Shown: positions 1 to 4,985 of the stretch, one piece after another | Layout of the letters: every line of letters begins with the position of its first letter | How positions within the stretch are numbered: the first letter of the stretch is position 1 | DNA from: Clostridiales bacterium | Lineage (GTDB): Bacteria; Bacillota; Clostridia; Oscillospirales; Oscillospiraceae | Length of the DNA stretch: 6,400 bases | Assembly: GCA_004558025.1 (NCBI GenBank) | Contig: SFEG01000046.1 | Coordinates: 1-6,400, forward strand | Direction of reading: 5' to 3' | The notes under the pieces: generated by a model | What the model saw: the letters and a program-made list of their open reading frames with translations, nothing else | Databases searched by the model: none | What the model was told of the DNA's origin: nothing | Made by a program: the position numbers and the translations under genes

Positions 1-792
1 TTTCTTGCGCGGCGGCGACCGATCCGGACGGCGACGCGCTGACCTATTGTTTCGAGCGCTCATACAACAGCGGCGCGTGGACACAGGTTCGAGCGTCCGC
101 AAGGAGGACGTTCACGGAAGCGGTATCGACCGCGTGGAACACGTTGAAATACCGCGTCCGCGCGAAGGACAGCTACGGCAATTATTCCGCGTACACAACA
201 AGCGGAGATATTGCCGTAATCCATAACCAGCCGCCCGTGATTTCCGGCAGTAACGCCGATCTTGGCACGAAGCGCGGGGATTTCACCTATCAATACAGCG
301 TAACCAAAGATCGACGGAAAGACAATCGCGACGAAGAACGCAATCACGTTGGGCGCAACGCAGACGCTTTCCGTTTCCGGAAATACCTTCACGGCGCTTA
401 CGAACGCCCAGCACACGATCACAATTACGGCGACCGACAGCGCAGGAAATAGCGCCGTCCGGACGCTGACGTTCACGAAGTCGATCGCGGGCTTCGTTAT
501 CACGCTTTCCACGCCGCTGGAAGCCAACAGCCAGCCGACACGCGCGAATATCAAGGTAACGCGAGATATTCCGGCGGGCGGCACGTTCAAGGTTGAAGCG
601 ACGAACAATCCGTTTGACGCTTCCCCCGTTTGGGAGGATTGCACGAACGCGGTTGTTCAAGGCGTTGCACACGTTTTCACAAATAAGATCAACACGGCGG
701 CGCAGTACGGAATGAATATCCGCGTAACCGTCCAGCGCGGCGACGCGCTGACCGCTTGCTGGGTATCGGGGATCGGGGGGAATTTTGAATGA
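1..792 (+). CDS. Phage tail fibre / adhesin-like protein with FN3-type repeats, C-terminal part, reading frame broken
   Basis: The gene enters from the left edge, so its start is not seen. The frame beginning at base 3 reads as one beta-sandwich repeat (TDPDGDALTY, then WNTLKYRVRAKDSYGNYSAYTTSG) and the opening of a second (QPPVISGSNADLG...FTYQYSVT). Past about 303-312 the family-like sequence continues one frame over: KIDGKTIATKNAITLGATQTLSV, then ATDSAGNSAVRTLTFTK, and a C-terminal domain ending ACWVSGIGGNFE at a TGA at 790-792. The first frame runs on to a TAG at 450-452 as unlikely sequence, and the second frame has a TAA at 301-303. The switch must therefore lie between these stops. Such repeats are known from tail-tip and baseplate proteins of Gram-positive phages, where they bind the cell surface. 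As it stands the gene should give a truncated product, unless this is a sequencing error or a recoding site. The family call is good; the exact role is inferred. Confidence 0.8.
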
Positions 793-1250
793 GCGTAACA
801 CACAAGAAGAGCGAAAAGCAGATCGGCGCGGCAGAGCTTGAAGCCTTGCGCGCTTCGATCATGGCGGAGGTTGAAGCCGCCCGCGCCGAAACCGAAGAAA
901 GCATTATTTCGAGTATCCGCAATAACCTTGTTTCCCTTCCGGAGCAAGGCGAAGAGTGGAACGAGAAGAAAAGCTATATCACGGGCGACGTGGTAACGCT
1001 TGACGGCGTGAGCTACACGGCAACGCATTACAGCCGTGGAAAATCCCCTGCTTCAAATCCGGACAAATGGACGCGCACACCGACCGAAGAGCAAATCGGC
1101 GCATGGGCTGACCTTCCGGACGGCGAAGTAATCACGGAGGGAACAAAGGTAACGCACAACGGAAAGAAGTGGGTATGCGTCGCACAGCACTTCAAATCTT
1201 CCGTCTATTCCCCGCGCGTCAATTCGACGAAGTGGGAAGAGATAACATAA
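789..1250 (+). CDS. Small phage tail-associated protein with coiled coil and two carbohydrate-binding-like modules
   Basis: This is a 153-residue protein. Residues about 9-45 are rich in Ala, Glu and Arg with heptad-like spacing, suggesting a helical coiled coil. Residues about 57-94 (W57, then SYITGDVVTLDGVSYTA and a closing W94) and about 106-149 (W106, GTKVTHNGKKWVC, closing W149) form two related beta-rich modules. Their spacing of aromatic residues, Gly-Asp and a terminal Trp resembles carbohydrate-binding modules of the CBM5/12 (chitinase-type) fold, often found in phage tail accessory proteins. The ATG overlaps the stop of the tail gene as ATGA, and a G-rich stretch lies just upstream, so translational coupling is likely. 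It probably helps the tail tip or lysis apparatus bind glycans; that role is inferred. A specific gene name cannot be given. Confidence 0.82.
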   Translation: MSVTHKKSEKQIGAAELEALRASIMAEVEAARAETEESIISSIRNNLVSLPEQGEEWNEKKSYITGDVVTLDGVSYTATHYSRGKSPASNPDKWTRTPTEEQIGAWADLPDGEVITEGTKVTHNGKKWVCVAQHFKSSVYSPRVNSTKWEEIT

Positions 1251-1271
1251 CGGCAGGAAGGAGGATCAACG

Positions 1272-1571
1272 ATGGACACTTTCACAACGGTTCTTTCCGT
1301 CTTTTCTACCGTATGCGCTATCGTGTTCGGCTATATCGCTTTTGTTCGTAACAGGGACAAGGACAAGGAAAGCAATGTGAAGCACGACGCGACAGTTTTA
1401 ACCGAGATCGGATACATCAAGGCGAACACGGACGAAATCAAGGCGGAGCAGAAGGAACAGCGAAAGACGAATACGGAGTTCGTAACGCGCTTGACCGACG
1501 TTGAAGCGTCGGCGAAACAGGCACACAAGCGGCTTGACCACATCGAAAAACGAATGGATCAAGCAGAGTAA
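1272..1571 (+). CDS. Membrane-anchored coiled-coil protein, XhlA-like
   Basis: This is a 99-residue protein. Residues about 5-25 form a single hydrophobic membrane segment (VLSVFSTVCAIVFGYIAFV). It is followed by a basic-acidic linker and a long hydrophilic helix (about 40-99, ending RLDHIEKRMDQAE) with coiled-coil character. This layout, and its place directly before the endolysin, match the XhlA/haemolysin-like small proteins of Bacillus and clostridial phages, which act with holins at the membrane. In XhlA the membrane segment is C-terminal, whereas here it is N-terminal, so homology is uncertain. The start is supported by AGGAAGGAGG about 7 bases upstream. A GC-rich hairpin lies between it and the endolysin. 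Alternative: a structural or spanin-like accessory protein. Confidence 0.8.
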   Translation: MDTFTTVLSVFSTVCAIVFGYIAFVRNRDKDKESNVKHDATVLTEIGYIKANTDEIKAEQKEQRKTNTEFVTRLTDVEASAKQAHKRLDHIEKRMDQAE

Positions 1572-1579
1572 CACCAGCG

Positions 1580-1601
1580 GCGGCGGGGGCTTCCCCGCCG
1601 C
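1580..1601 (+). terminator. GC-rich hairpin between the coiled-coil protein and the endolysin
   Basis: A perfect 9-bp stem (GCGGCGGGG with CCCCGCCGC) encloses a 4-base loop (GCTT). It is followed by TTCTTCATT, a poor T-run. It could be a partial terminator or a processing and stability element that adjusts endolysin expression, rather than a full stop. The endolysin ribosome binding site follows at once. Confidence 0.5.
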
Positions 1602-1628
1602 TTCTTCATTGCAAAGGAGGGTTCAGCA

Positions 1629-2633
1629 ATGAGCAATAGCAAACTTATTTCGTGTACGCTGATTTCGCCGAACAAGAACAGCCCACGAAATCACAAGATC
1701 GACACGATCACAATTCATTGCGTCGTCGGGCAATGTTCCGCCGAGAGGATCGGCGAAATCTTCAAGCCGACTTCGCGACAGGCAAGTTCAAACTACGGGA
1801 TCGGCTACGACGGGCGGATCGGGCTTTACGTCGATGAAGCCGATCGTTCGTGGTGCAGTTCTTCGGCGGCGAACGATAACCGCGCAATCACGATCGAGGT
1901 TGCAAGCGACACGAAGCACCCATACGCCGTGAATGATAAAGCATACGCGGCGCTTCTTGATCTTGTCGAAGATATTTGCCGCCGGAACGGGATCAAAAAG
2001 CTGGTATGGAGTACAAGCAAGGACGACCGCGTAAACCACAAGAACGGGTGCAATATGACCGTTCACAGGGATTACGCGAACAAGTCTTGCCCCGGCGATT
2101 ATCTGTATAACCGACACGGCGAGATCGCGGCGGAGGTAAACAGGCGGCTGGGCGTTCCAGCGGAGGAACAGAAGCCGGAGCAGAAGCCGCAGGGCGACGC
2201 GAAGAGCCTTTACCGCGTCCAGCTTGGCGCGTTTGAGAAGAAGGACAACGCAACGGCGTTCGCGGCGAAGCTGAAAAAGGAAGGCTTCGATACCTATATC
2301 GTGCAGATCGGCAAGTATTACAAGGTGCAAGTGGGCGCGTTCAGCGTCAAGAAGAACGCGGAAGCTATGCTGGAGAAGTTGAAGAAGGCGGGACACGACG
2401 ACGCTTTCATTACCTATTCCGGCACGTCCGGCGGGACATCGGCGCGGAAGATCACAACGGGAAGCAAAGTGCGCGTGAAAGCGGGCGCGAAAACCTATTC
2501 CGGCGGAAGCCTTGCTTCCTTCGTCTATTCCCGCGATCACATCGTCAAAGAGCTTTCCGGAAAGCGCGCCGTGATTACCTACGGCGGAACGGTTGTCGCG
2601 GCGGTGAACGTCGATGATCTAACGCTTGTTTAA
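1629..2633 (+). CDS. Endolysin: N-acetylmuramoyl-L-alanine amidase with SPOR and SH3-like domains
   Basis: This 334-residue enzyme should cut the bond between N-acetylmuramic acid and L-alanine in peptidoglycan at the end of the lytic cycle. Residues about 5-175 match the Amidase_2/PGRP fold. The expected zinc ligands are H30 (in TITIHCVVG), H146 (in MTVHRDYA) and C154 (in KSCPGDYLY), with K152 and E90 in the usual positions around the active site. A short linker rich in Glu, Gln, Lys and Pro (about 177-190) leads to a SPOR domain (about 193-262). The SPOR domain has paired YRVQLGAF and YKVQVGAF strands and binds denuded glycan. Residues about 275-334 (GSKVRVKAGAKTYSGG...) form an SH3-like wall-binding module. 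No signal peptide is visible, so export should depend on the holins downstream. AAGGAGG at 1614-1620, 8 bases before the ATG, fixes the start. Confidence 0.95.
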   Translation: MSNSKLISCTLISPNKNSPRNHKIDTITIHCVVGQCSAERIGEIFKPTSRQASSNYGIGYDGRIGLYVDEADRSWCSSSAANDNRAITIEVASDTKHPYAVNDKAYAALLDLVEDICRRNGIKKLVWSTSKDDRVNHKNGCNMTVHRDYANKSCPGDYLYNRHGEIAAEVNRRLGVPAEEQKPEQKPQGDAKSLYRVQLGAFEKKDNATAFAAKLKKEGFDTYIVQIGKYYKVQVGAFSVKKNAEAMLEKLKKAGHDDAFITYSGTSGGTSARKITTGSKVRVKAGAKTYSGGSLASFVYSRDHIVKELSGKRAVITYGGTVVAAVNVDDLTLV

Positions 2634-2642
2634 CACACGCAC

Positions 2643-2680
2643 AACGCACGGTATGCGTTACACAACGCGCGCCGTGCGTT
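2643..2680 (+). repeat. Competing inverted repeats in the leader between endolysin and holin genes
   Basis: AACGCACGG (2643-2651) is a perfect inverse of CCGTGCGTT (2672-2680). The same bases can instead form two small hairpins: AACGCA (2643-2648) with TGCGTT (2654-2659), and AACGCGC (2664-2670) with GTGCGTT (2674-2680, one wobble pair). There is no T-run, so a terminator is unlikely. The element ends about 15 bases before the ribosome binding site of the membrane protein at 2705. Confidence 0.5.
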
Positions 2681-2704
2681 AATTGCGCTATGAAAGGGGA
2701 CGCA

Positions 2705-3013
2705 ATGAAAAACAAACCTTCGAGCGGGAAGCGGGTGGCGAAGCGCCGCTTCTTCAAGGCTGACGAACGCTTCGCAACGAAAGCCGTTATTGTGATCGCA
2801 ATTACAACGGCGGCTTTCATCGTCGCGCAGTACGTTTCATTCCTTGTCACGCGGCAGGAACAAACCGTTCTGATCGAATGGTATTTCCGCGCCGTCGTGA
2901 TCGAATGCGGCGCAATGATGATGAAGCGTCTTGCCGAAGTAATCGTCGGCAGGATCAAGAAAAAAGAAAAAATCGACATAACAGAAAGCGAGGATACAAA
3001 CAATGACTATTGA
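2705..3013 (+). CDS. Small membrane protein of the lysis cassette, putative holin-like partner
   Basis: This 102-residue protein was not recognised as a named family. It has a strongly basic N-terminus (RVAKRRFF), one clear membrane segment at about residues 27-48 (AVIVIAITTAAFIVAQYVSFLV), an amphipathic segment at about 55-83 that could lie in or on the membrane, a Lys-rich patch and an acidic tail. An in-frame ATG at 2690 lies further upstream but has no ribosome binding site. AAAGGGG sits 5 bases before the ATG at 2705, which is therefore preferred. The stop overlaps the start of the LL-H-type holin by 11 bases, so the two are probably translated together and may act together. A holin or antiholin role is inferred from position and topology only. 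Confidence 0.78.
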   Translation: MKNKPSSGKRVAKRRFFKADERFATKAVIVIAITTAAFIVAQYVSFLVTRQEQTVLIEWYFRAVVIECGAMMMKRLAEVIVGRIKKKEKIDITESEDTNNDY

Positions 3014-3344
3014 TCTTACCAGCATTGCAAACGCCGTGATCGCTCTTATCGCGGCTATTATTACCGCCTTCGTGATCCCGTGGATCAGAAGCAAGACGAC
3101 CGCCGCACAGTTTGAGAAAATCAAAATGTGGGTAACGGTTGCCGTCGAAGCCGCCGAACAGATTTACACCGGAAGCGGCAGGGGCGAAGAGAAGAAAGCA
3201 TACGTTGTTGAATTTCTGAATAGCAAGGGCTTCAAGATCGACGCGGAAACGCTGGATAAACTGATCGAAGCCGCCGTCTTTAATCTTCCGGACTACTTCA
3301 CTATTTCCGGCATTCCGGCGGATACCGACAGCAACAAAGAGTAA
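3003..3344 (+). CDS. Phage holin, LL-H family
   Basis: This 113-residue protein has one N-terminal membrane segment (about 8-27, IANAVIALIAAIITAFVIPWI). A cytoplasmic helical part follows with the signature of LL-H-type holins: VAVEAAEQIYTGSGRGEEKKAYVVEFL, then a C-terminal LDKLIEAAVFNL. Holins gather in the membrane and at a set time open it, letting the endolysin reach the wall. The gene overlaps the preceding membrane protein gene by 11 bases, with a GAGG-type ribosome binding site inside that gene. It is the last gene of the late operon, followed by two hairpins of which the second is a strong terminator. Endolysin before holin is the reverse of the common order but occurs in clostridial phages. 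Confidence 0.9.
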   Translation: MTIDLTSIANAVIALIAAIITAFVIPWIRSKTTAAQFEKIKMWVTVAVEAAEQIYTGSGRGEEKKAYVVEFLNSKGFKIDAETLDKLIEAAVFNLPDYFTISGIPADTDSNKE

Positions 3345-3352
3345 TTGACCGC

Positions 3353-3390
3353 GCGGCGGATCGCGCTTCCCCCTTTCAGCCTTCCGCCGC
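3353..3390 (+). repeat. Inverted repeat just after the holin gene
   Basis: GCGGCGGA (3353-3360) and TCCGCCGC (3383-3390) pair perfectly across a 22-base loop. No T-run follows on the + strand. It stands directly before the main terminator and may protect the 3' end of the late mRNA or add to termination. Confidence 0.45.
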
Positions 3391-3400
3391 ATAAAGAACA

Positions 3401-3443
3401 ATCCCCCGTGCGGGCTTTTGAGCCTTGCACGGGGGATTTTTTT
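3401..3443 (+). terminator. Strong intrinsic terminator of the lysis operon, probably bidirectional
   Basis: ATCCCCCGTGC (3401-3411) pairs perfectly with GCACGGGGGAT (3427-3437). An inner GGC/GCC pair tightens the loop, and seven Ts follow (3437-3443). On the opposite strand the same stem follows the stop of the converging HIRAN-like gene and is followed by a T-rich stretch (TTGTTCTTT), so it can serve both operons. Confidence 0.9.
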
Positions 3444-3450
3444 GTTTGGT

Positions 3451-4002
3451 TCACTTCGTATAGACGACGCGCGCTTCGGCGTTGTAAATCTTTTCGTTAT
3501 CTTCAAAGCAATCAATCGTGATCGTTACATCATCGACGCGATCAACAATCGGGAGCGTTTGCGAAAGATCGCTTTTCCGAACGTATCCGATCAATTCATC
3601 TTCTGCAAAAACACGGACGGCGGGCGCGCCTTCGTATTCGCACGTTTCCAAACGACCGTCAATTCCGATCCCGTCGCTTTCGCGATACAGCTTCGCAAGA
3701 ACACGCTGGCGGCTATCGAATGTTACGCCGGACACAGGCAAAGAAAGAACGCCGTGCGTAGCTTCAAATTCGCGTCGGCGGGCTTCTGCTTCCGATTGCG
3801 CGCGGGCTTCTTCCTCTTGCTTCAAGCGCGCTTCGGCGGCGGCTTTACGTGCCTTTTTCTCTTTGGAAAATCCTACAAGAGAAAGGACAACGGCAACGGC
3901 AACACCGGAAGCGAATTCGCCGATCCTGTCCGGAAGGAAGGTGAAGGAACATAAAAGGAACAGCGCGGCGGCAACAAAAAGAGCGATAGAAGATTTTTTC
4001 AT
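3451..4002 (-). CDS. Membrane protein with coiled coil and HIRAN-like domain
   Basis: This 183-residue protein is encoded opposite to all its neighbours. Residues about 5-23 and 30-45 are two hydrophobic membrane segments. Residues about 46-82 (KEKKARKAAAEARLKQEEEAR...) form a charged coiled coil. Residues about 85-160 (LSLPVSGVTF, VLAKLYRE, APAVRVFAEDELIGYVRKSDL) match the pattern of a HIRAN domain, known for binding DNA ends in repair and helicase proteins and also found alone in phage and bacterial genomes. The frame is open further upstream. The ATG at 4002 is preferred because AAAGGGG lies 7 bases before it, whereas the ATG two codons earlier is too close to that site. Its place beside the XRE regulator, away from late genes, suggests a lysogenically expressed function, possibly superinfection exclusion; that is inference. 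Confidence 0.8.
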   Translation of the reverse strand: MKKSSIALFVAAALFLLCSFTFLPDRIGEFASGVAVAVVLSLVGFSKEKKARKAAAEARLKQEEEARAQSEAEARRREFEATHGVLSLPVSGVTFDSRQRVLAKLYRESDGIGIDGRLETCEYEGAPAVRVFAEDELIGYVRKSDLSQTLPIVDRVDDVTITIDCFEDNEKIYNAEARVVYTK

Positions 4003-4036
4003 TCTCATTCCCCTTTCAAATTGTAAATTTTTAAGG

Positions 4037-4054
4037 CAGAATTCGCCCATTCTG
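4037..4054. promoter_or_regulatory. Inverted repeat (possible operator) between the divergent genes
   Basis: CAGAAT and ATTCTG face each other across 6 bases (TCGCCC). Pairing extends outward to AAGG/CCTT if one A is bulged. The element lies just downstream of the expected minus-strand transcription start, where a bound regulator could block the HIRAN-like gene. It could instead form an RNA hairpin in that gene's leader. Confidence 0.45.
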
Positions 4055-4066
4055 ACCTTTAACACA

Positions 4067-4096
4067 ATTATACGCCCGGATCGCGGCAGAAATGAA
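4067..4096 (-). promoter_or_regulatory. Candidate promoter for the HIRAN-like gene
   Basis: A perfect TATAAT is read on the minus strand at 4072-4067. The -35 region is weak: TTCATT at 4096-4091, spacing 18. It overlaps the start codon of the XRE gene, so activity of the two divergent genes may be linked. The leader to the ATG at 4002 would be about 58 bases. Confidence 0.5.
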
Positions 4097-4337
4097 GATA
4101 TACGATTACAACGGCAAAAAGAACATTTGCGGCGACCGATTGCGCGAAGCGCGCGTCGTCCGGCGGCTACGTCAAGAGGATTTAGCCGCACAAATACAGT
4201 TGAAAGGGATCAACATGGAGCGGGACAGCATAAGCCGAATTGAAATCGGTACGCGCTTCGTGTCCGACTTTGAATTGAAGATATTTGCAGAAGTGCTGGG
4301 CGTTTCGGTAAATTGGCTTTTAGGCATAGACGAATAA
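4092..4337 (+). CDS. XRE-family helix-turn-helix transcriptional regulator
   Basis: This 81-residue protein is almost wholly a Cro/C1-type DNA-binding domain. It contains RLREARVVRRLRQEDLAAQIQ (helices 1-2), the recognition region around ERDSISRIEIGTRFVSDFELK and the closing LGVSVNWLLGID. The opening MKIYDYNGKKNICGDRLREAR is typical of a family of short regulators common in clostridial phages and integrative elements. No C-terminal oligomerisation or peptidase domain is present, so it is not a self-cleaving C1-type repressor. No convincing ribosome binding site precedes the ATG; the start was chosen because it keeps the conserved N-terminus. Its divergent position, and the palindromic promoter 60 bases after its stop, suggest it controls one or both; this is inferred. 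Confidence 0.9.
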   Translation: MKIYDYNGKKNICGDRLREARVVRRLRQEDLAAQIQLKGINMERDSISRIEIGTRFVSDFELKIFAEVLGVSVNWLLGIDE

Positions 4338-4339
4338 CG

Positions 4340-4373
4340 GCGGCGGGGTGATCCCGTCGCCGCTTATTTTTTT
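4340..4373 (+). terminator. Intrinsic terminator after the XRE gene
   Basis: GCGGCGGGG (4340-4348) pairs with CCC-GT-CGCCGC (4353-4363), with a two-base bulge and a 4-base loop. TTA and seven Ts (4367-4373) follow. It separates the regulator from the strong promoter at 4395. Confidence 0.85.
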
Positions 4374-4381
4374 CTGCTTTT
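4368..4381 (+). repeat. Direct repeat copy 1 (TTTTTTCTGCTTTT)
   Basis: A 14-base sequence identical to 6047-6060. Both copies lie upstream of a TTGAC -35 box (at 4395 and 6065). The first copy overlaps the T-run of the XRE terminator. A T-rich upstream promoter element is possible, but low complexity makes chance likely. Confidence 0.4.
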
Positions 4382-4394
4382 TTCGCAAAAGCTA

Positions 4395-4423
4395 TTGACA
4401 TATACGCACGTATATAGTATAAT
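4395..4423 (+). promoter_or_regulatory. Consensus sigma-70-type promoter
   Basis: TTGACA (4395-4400) and TATAAT (4418-4423) are separated by exactly 17 bases, a full match to the housekeeping consensus. Transcription should start near 4430, directly before the AAAGGAGG of the 42-residue peptide gene, leaving a leader of only about 20 bases. Such a promoter would be very strong unless repressed. Confidence 0.9.
4400..4415. promoter_or_regulatory. Palindromic operator candidate inside the promoter spacer
   Basis: ATATACGCACGTATAT is a perfect inverted repeat with 7-base arms and a 2-base centre, lying between the -35 and -10 boxes. A protein bound here would exclude RNA polymerase. The half-site TATACGC also occurs at 4069-4075 in the divergent promoter region, which points to the neighbouring XRE protein as candidate binder. 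Confidence 0.65.
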
Positions 4424-4448
4424 AATAGACAGAAAGGAGGTTAAGACG

Positions 4449-4577
4449 TTGAGCAAGAAAAAGCAAAAGAAAAGCGGCAATAAGAAAGACCAGCCAGCAA
4501 GCACAATCAATCTTATTACCGCGATCGTAAACCTTGTAATTGCAATTCTTCTTCTGATAGAAAAGCTGACAAGGTAA
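4449..4577 (+). CDS. 42-residue membrane peptide, TTG start
   Basis: The peptide has a strongly basic N-terminus (SKKKQKKSGNKK, residues 2-13), a linker, one membrane segment (about 19-38, TINLITAIVNLVIAILLLIE) and the end KLTR. An in-frame ATG at 4395 lies in the -35 box, upstream of the transcription start, and so cannot be used. AAAGGAGG at 4433-4440, 8 bases before the TTG at 4449, fixes the start. The gene sits alone under a perfect promoter with an operator-like palindrome and is followed by a hairpin. No family is recognised. Size and layout resemble small membrane peptides such as toxins or modulators of membrane complexes, but nothing here proves toxicity. Confidence 0.75.
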   Translation: MSKKKQKKSGNKKDQPASTINLITAIVNLVIAILLLIEKLTR

Positions 4578-4579
4578 CG

Positions 4580-4604
4580 GGCAGGGGGAGAAATCCCCCT
4601 TGCC
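4580..4604 (+). terminator. Hairpin with GAAA loop after the 42-residue peptide gene
   Basis: GGCAGGGGGA (4580-4589) pairs with TCCCCCT-T-GCC (4594-4604), with one bulged T and a GAAA tetraloop. The downstream stretch lacks a T-run (TTGATAAGTATAAC). Termination may be partial, allowing some transcript to reach the following small genes. Confidence 0.6.
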
Positions 4605-4645
4605 TTGATAAGTATAACACAAAAAACGCTTAACGTCAATGGAGC

Positions 4646-4732
4646 ATGGATACAGCGATTTATATTCTTGTGGCGATTAGCATTGCTTTGTCGATCGTTG
4701 CTATCGTCTTATCCTTGAAGCGGAGGAAGTAA
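4646..4732 (+). CDS. Possible 28-residue membrane peptide
   Basis: The reading frame encodes MDTAIYILVAISIALSIVAI followed by VLSLKRRK: one continuous membrane helix with a cationic tail, the layout expected of a real small membrane protein. A stop at 4631-4633 excludes a longer form. The only ribosome-binding-like sequence, GGAG at 4641-4644, is a single base from the ATG, which is too close for efficient initiation; this is the main doubt. It ends 4 bases before the next gene, and its last codons (Arg-Arg-Lys) contain the GGAGG used by that gene, suggesting coupling. Confidence 0.5.
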   Translation: MDTAIYILVAISIALSIVAIVLSLKRRK

Positions 4733-4736
4733 CAAA

Positions 4737-4922
4737 ATGAACGAAAAGGACTATTCAGCGCAGAAGAAGCACATTCGGACGCATTACGCCCGCTTCCCGC
4801 TTGATCTTCGTCCGGAAGTGCTGGAGGAATTCAAAAAGGCTTGCACGGACAACGGGACAACGCCGACAACAGAAATCAAGAAGTTTATTGCGGCGTATTG
4901 CGAAGCGGCGCGGGATAAGTAA
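4737..4922 (+). CDS. Small ribbon-helix-helix-like DNA-binding protein
   Basis: This is a 61-residue protein. The segment HYARFPLDLRPEVLEEFKKACT, followed by NGTTPTTEIKKFIAAYCEAA, fits an Arc/MetJ-type ribbon-helix-helix: a short strand (RFPLDL), helix 1 (PEVLEEFKKACTDNG), a Thr-Pro turn and helix 2. Such proteins bind operators as dimers and often repress their own operons or act as antitoxins or plasmid/phage regulators. GGAGG at 4722-4726, 10 bases before the ATG, supports the start. The gene lies between the small membrane peptides and the transposase. It could regulate either, but no target site is identifiable. Confidence 0.82.
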   Translation: MNEKDYSAQKKHIRTHYARFPLDLRPEVLEEFKKACTDNGTTPTTEIKKFIAAYCEAARDK

Positions 4923-4932
4923 CTATCGGCAG

Positions 4933-4956
4933 GGGCGGCAGAAATGCCGCCCTTTT
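4933..4956 (+). terminator. Terminator-like hairpin with GAAA loop after the RHH gene
   Basis: GGGCGGCA (4933-4940) pairs perfectly with TGCCGCCC (4945-4952) over a GAAA tetraloop, followed by four Ts. The short T-run suggests moderate termination. An in-frame ATG at 4944 that would lengthen the transposase lies inside this hairpin, which argues against its use. Confidence 0.72.
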
Positions 4957-4985
4957 GTCATATTCGGAAGCTGGAGGAAGGAAGA

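Noticed and set aside
295..320. Programmed ribosomal frameshift in the tail gene
   Set aside because: No classic slippery heptamer is visible, the site is not in a gene type known for recoding here, and residues expected in the repeat are missing, which favours deletion or error.
30..753. 15-base direct repeat GGCGACGCGCTGACC at 30-44 and 739-753
   Set aside because: Both copies encode Gly-Asp-Ala-Leu-Thr in the two live frames of the tail gene. Shared codon preference and a common short motif explain it.
60..801. Long minus-strand open frames opposite the tail gene
   Set aside because: They give low-complexity Arg/Val-rich products with no family features, and the opposite strand is clearly coding with phage repeats.
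1788..2540. 250-residue minus-strand open frame inside the endolysin gene
   Set aside because: It is antisense to a protein with intact catalytic motifs; its translation has no recognisable domain and no ribosome binding site.
4003..4191. Longer N-terminus (63 extra residues) for the HIRAN-like protein
   Set aside because: It would run over the promoter and the start of the XRE gene and lacks a ribosome binding site; AAAGGGG points to the ATG at 4002.
3418..4243. Plus-strand open frames opposite the HIRAN-like gene
   Set aside because: The minus-strand product has membrane segments, coiled coil and HIRAN-like strands in order plus a good ribosome binding site; the plus-strand frames do not.
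4395..4448. ATG start at 4395 for the 42-residue peptide
   Set aside because: It lies in the -35 box of the promoter that drives the gene, and the strong ribosome binding site is downstream of it.
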